DNA from: Halobacteria archaeon
GTDB taxonomy: Bacteria; Pseudomonadota; Gammaproteobacteria; UBA9214
Assembly: GCA_013041945.1 (NCBI GenBank)
Contig: JABDRC010000341.1
Location: 1-5,983, forward strand
DNA length: 5,983 nucleotides
Direction: 5' to 3'
The notes under the pieces are model-generated. The model made no database searches. It was not told where the DNA came from and saw only the letters and a list, made by a program, of their open reading frames with translations. Shown piece after piece: positions 5,011 through 5,983 of this stretch. A program made the position numbers and the translations under genes. Each line of letters starts with the position of its first letter. Positions within the stretch are counted from its first letter, which is position 1.

Positions 5011-5226
5011 ATGACCGGAGCAGGCGCGTTACCGTGCGAGCACTGCCAGGGTGTCCTGCAGCAGTACGCAACACTCGAATATCTCTATTGCGGCCATGCC
5101 AATGTGGTTGCATTCCGCTTCGCCGACGGGCAAATCGATTATATCGCGGTGAACACCATGGAAGAGGCCGTGTCCGTTATCCAGGAGTCAGGGCAGGTGG
5201 CTGTGCCGCTGTCGATGCCGGCCTGA
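5011..5226 (+). CDS. Small CxxC...CxH protein (putative zinc-binding), unrecognised
   Basis: The ATG at 5011 is preferred over the in-frame TTG at 5005 because a purine-rich GGGGGGA lies a suitable distance upstream (4998-5004); this gives 71 residues. Near the N-terminus it has PCEHCQG (C9, C12) and then YLYCGHAN (C27, H29). The arrangement Cys-x2-Cys-x14-Cys-x-His could bind one zinc ion, as in small zinc-ribbon or knuckle proteins. The rest alternates strands and a helix: VVAFRFADGQIDYIAVNTMEEAVSVIQESG, then VAVPLSMPA. There is no signal peptide or membrane segment, so it is probably cytoplasmic. I do not recognise the family. It follows the HbpS-like gene by 77 bases on the same strand and may be co-transcribed with it, and it converges with the oxidoreductase at the right end. 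The coding call is good; the metal-binding idea is inference. Confidence 0.7.
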   Translation: MTGAGALPCEHCQGVLQQYATLEYLYCGHANVVAFRFADGQIDYIAVNTMEEAVSVIQESGQVAVPLSMPA

Positions 5227-5318
5227 GCAGCAGCGCAGCCGGCAGCCCGGGTGTTTCGGAACTACTCGCTGCGAATGCTGCCTCGCAACCGTCACTGCCA
5301 GCCAGTAGCCGACCTTTT

Positions 5319-5983
5319 TCAGTCACCCATGACCAGCACCAGTTTGCCGGTTGTCTGGCCGGATTCCAGTGCGCGGTGTGCCTCGGCGACCGCTTCCAGC
5401 GGGTAGGTTGTGACGTCCGCCAGCTGCAGCCTGCCGGTTTCCGCCCAGTCGAGAATTTCCGTCATACCGCGTTGCAGCATAGCGTTGCGGTCAAACAGGT
5501 AGCTGAGGTTGAAACCCATGATGCTGCGGTTGCGGGTGGTCAGGTCAAACGGGCTGAAACGCGGGGTGCGCAGGTAATCCAGCAACAGCCTGAGACGGTT
5601 CGGTACACCGTCGCGTGTGCGCAGCATGCCATGAAAACCGTACACGACCAGCCTGCCCACCGGGGCGAGGTGTGCGTAGCTGTCACGCAGCGTGCTGATA
5701 CCGTTTGCATCCAGGATGACATCGAAGCCCGCGGGGTCGATGCGTCGCGCCTCGGTCCACAGGTCCTGCGCGGATTTGTCGATGACCGCATCGGCGCCCA
5801 GCTGCAGCACACGCTCCACCTTGTGGGTTGCCCCGACCACCGCCGTTACCCGGCAGCCGGCAATCTTCCCCATCTGTACCAGCATGCTGCCGACACCACC
5901 GGCGGCCGAGTGCACCAGCAGCGAGTTGCCGGCGCGGACATGGGCCAGCTCGAACAGGGCGAACCAGGCCGTCAGGGCGGCGG
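5319..5983 (-). CDS. VAT1-like MDR oxidoreductase (quinone oxidoreductase/zinc-independent alcohol dehydrogenase type), 5' end beyond the window
   Basis: The frame stays open to the window edge, so the GTG at 5915 is an internal Val (LLVHSAAGG) and not a start. The window holds the C-terminal 220 residues; the N-terminal GroES-like half, roughly 100-130 residues in this family, is missing. Visible parts are AALTAWFALFELA (fragment residues 1-13) and the nucleotide-binding Rossmann motif VHSAAGGVGSMLVQ (23-36), the AxGGVG signature of NADPH-dependent quinone oxidoreductases. They are followed by GADAVID (62-68), FDVILDANG (86-94), GRLVVYG (109-115), and the segment NRSIMGFNLSYLFDR (151-165), which resembles VAT1-like members. 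The C-terminus has the usual PLEAVAEAHRALESGQTTGKLVL. No structural-zinc cysteine cluster is seen in this fragment. It would be a cytoplasmic NADPH-dependent reductase of quinones or enones. It converges with the small CxxC gene, leaving a 92-base spacer (5227-5318) with no clear terminator. Confidence 0.9.
   Translation of the reverse strand, partial: AALTAWFALFELAHVRAGNSLLVHSAAGGVGSMLVQMGKIAGCRVTAVVGATHKVERVLQLGADAVIDKSAQDLWTEARRIDPAGFDVILDANGISTLRDSYAHLAPVGRLVVYGFHGMLRTRDGVPNRLRLLLDYLRTPRFSPFDLTTRNRSIMGFNLSYLFDRNAMLQRGMTEILDWAETGRLQLADVTTYPLEAVAEAHRALESGQTTGKLVLVMGD

Noticed and set aside
4370..5113. 247-residue minus-strand ORF across the HbpS-like and CxxC genes
   Set aside because: It is antisense to well-supported genes, with a His/Arg-rich translation typical of a GC-driven shadow frame.
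5319..5915. Oxidoreductase beginning at GTG 5915
   Set aside because: The frame is open to the window edge and the GTG codes for Val inside the conserved LLVHSAAGGVG strand and loop, so the true start is outside.

Overview
The window looks like chromosomal DNA of a gammaproteobacterium-like Gram-negative organism. Fairly GC-rich genes with good Shine-Dalgarno sequences flank a central stretch (roughly 900-2900) that is visibly more AT-rich. I cannot name the genus from sequence alone. I see no RNA gene, CRISPR array, prophage or intact mobile element.

Layout. Positions 1-404 (+) hold the 3' part (or all) of a small unrecognised gene whose TGA overlaps, as ATGA, the ATG of an 81-residue unrecognised protein. 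Positions 405-545 are a spacer with two strong dyads between convergent genes; the second dyad reaches into the stop codon of the next gene. On the minus strand, from upstream to downstream, come a possible 66-residue ORF (2576-2376), a roughly 12-helix APC-like permease (2310-1090) and a universal stress protein with a complete ATP-binding signature (986-546). These may be one transcription unit, suggesting a stress-associated transporter plus a UspA partner.

The interval 2577-3067 has no intact gene. It contains a degraded 3' end of an IS30-family transposase on the minus strand (motif RPRKTPGFETPEERFN), a short direct repeat and an AT-rich dyad that may belong to the promoter of the next gene.

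Three plus-strand genes follow: a soluble GAF-HisKA-HATPase histidine kinase without a nearby response regulator (3068-4303), an exported GlcG/HbpS-like (DUF336) protein (4424-4933), and a 71-residue protein with a CxxC...CxH pattern (5011-5226). In Streptomyces, HbpS modulates a histidine kinase (SenS), so the kinase/HbpS-like adjacency is the most suggestive arrangement here, but a functional link is only inference. The window ends in a convergent VAT1-like zinc-independent MDR oxidoreductase (5983-5319, minus) that lacks its N-terminal part because the window stops.

Starts were revised where the sequence supports it: 159 for the 81-aa gene, 2310 for the permease, 4424 for the HbpS-like gene and 5011 for the CxxC gene. 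I found no convincing entirely new system. The best leads are the kinase/HbpS-like/CxxC cluster with its cysteine-rich kinase, the permease-UspA pair and the coupled small genes at the left edge.
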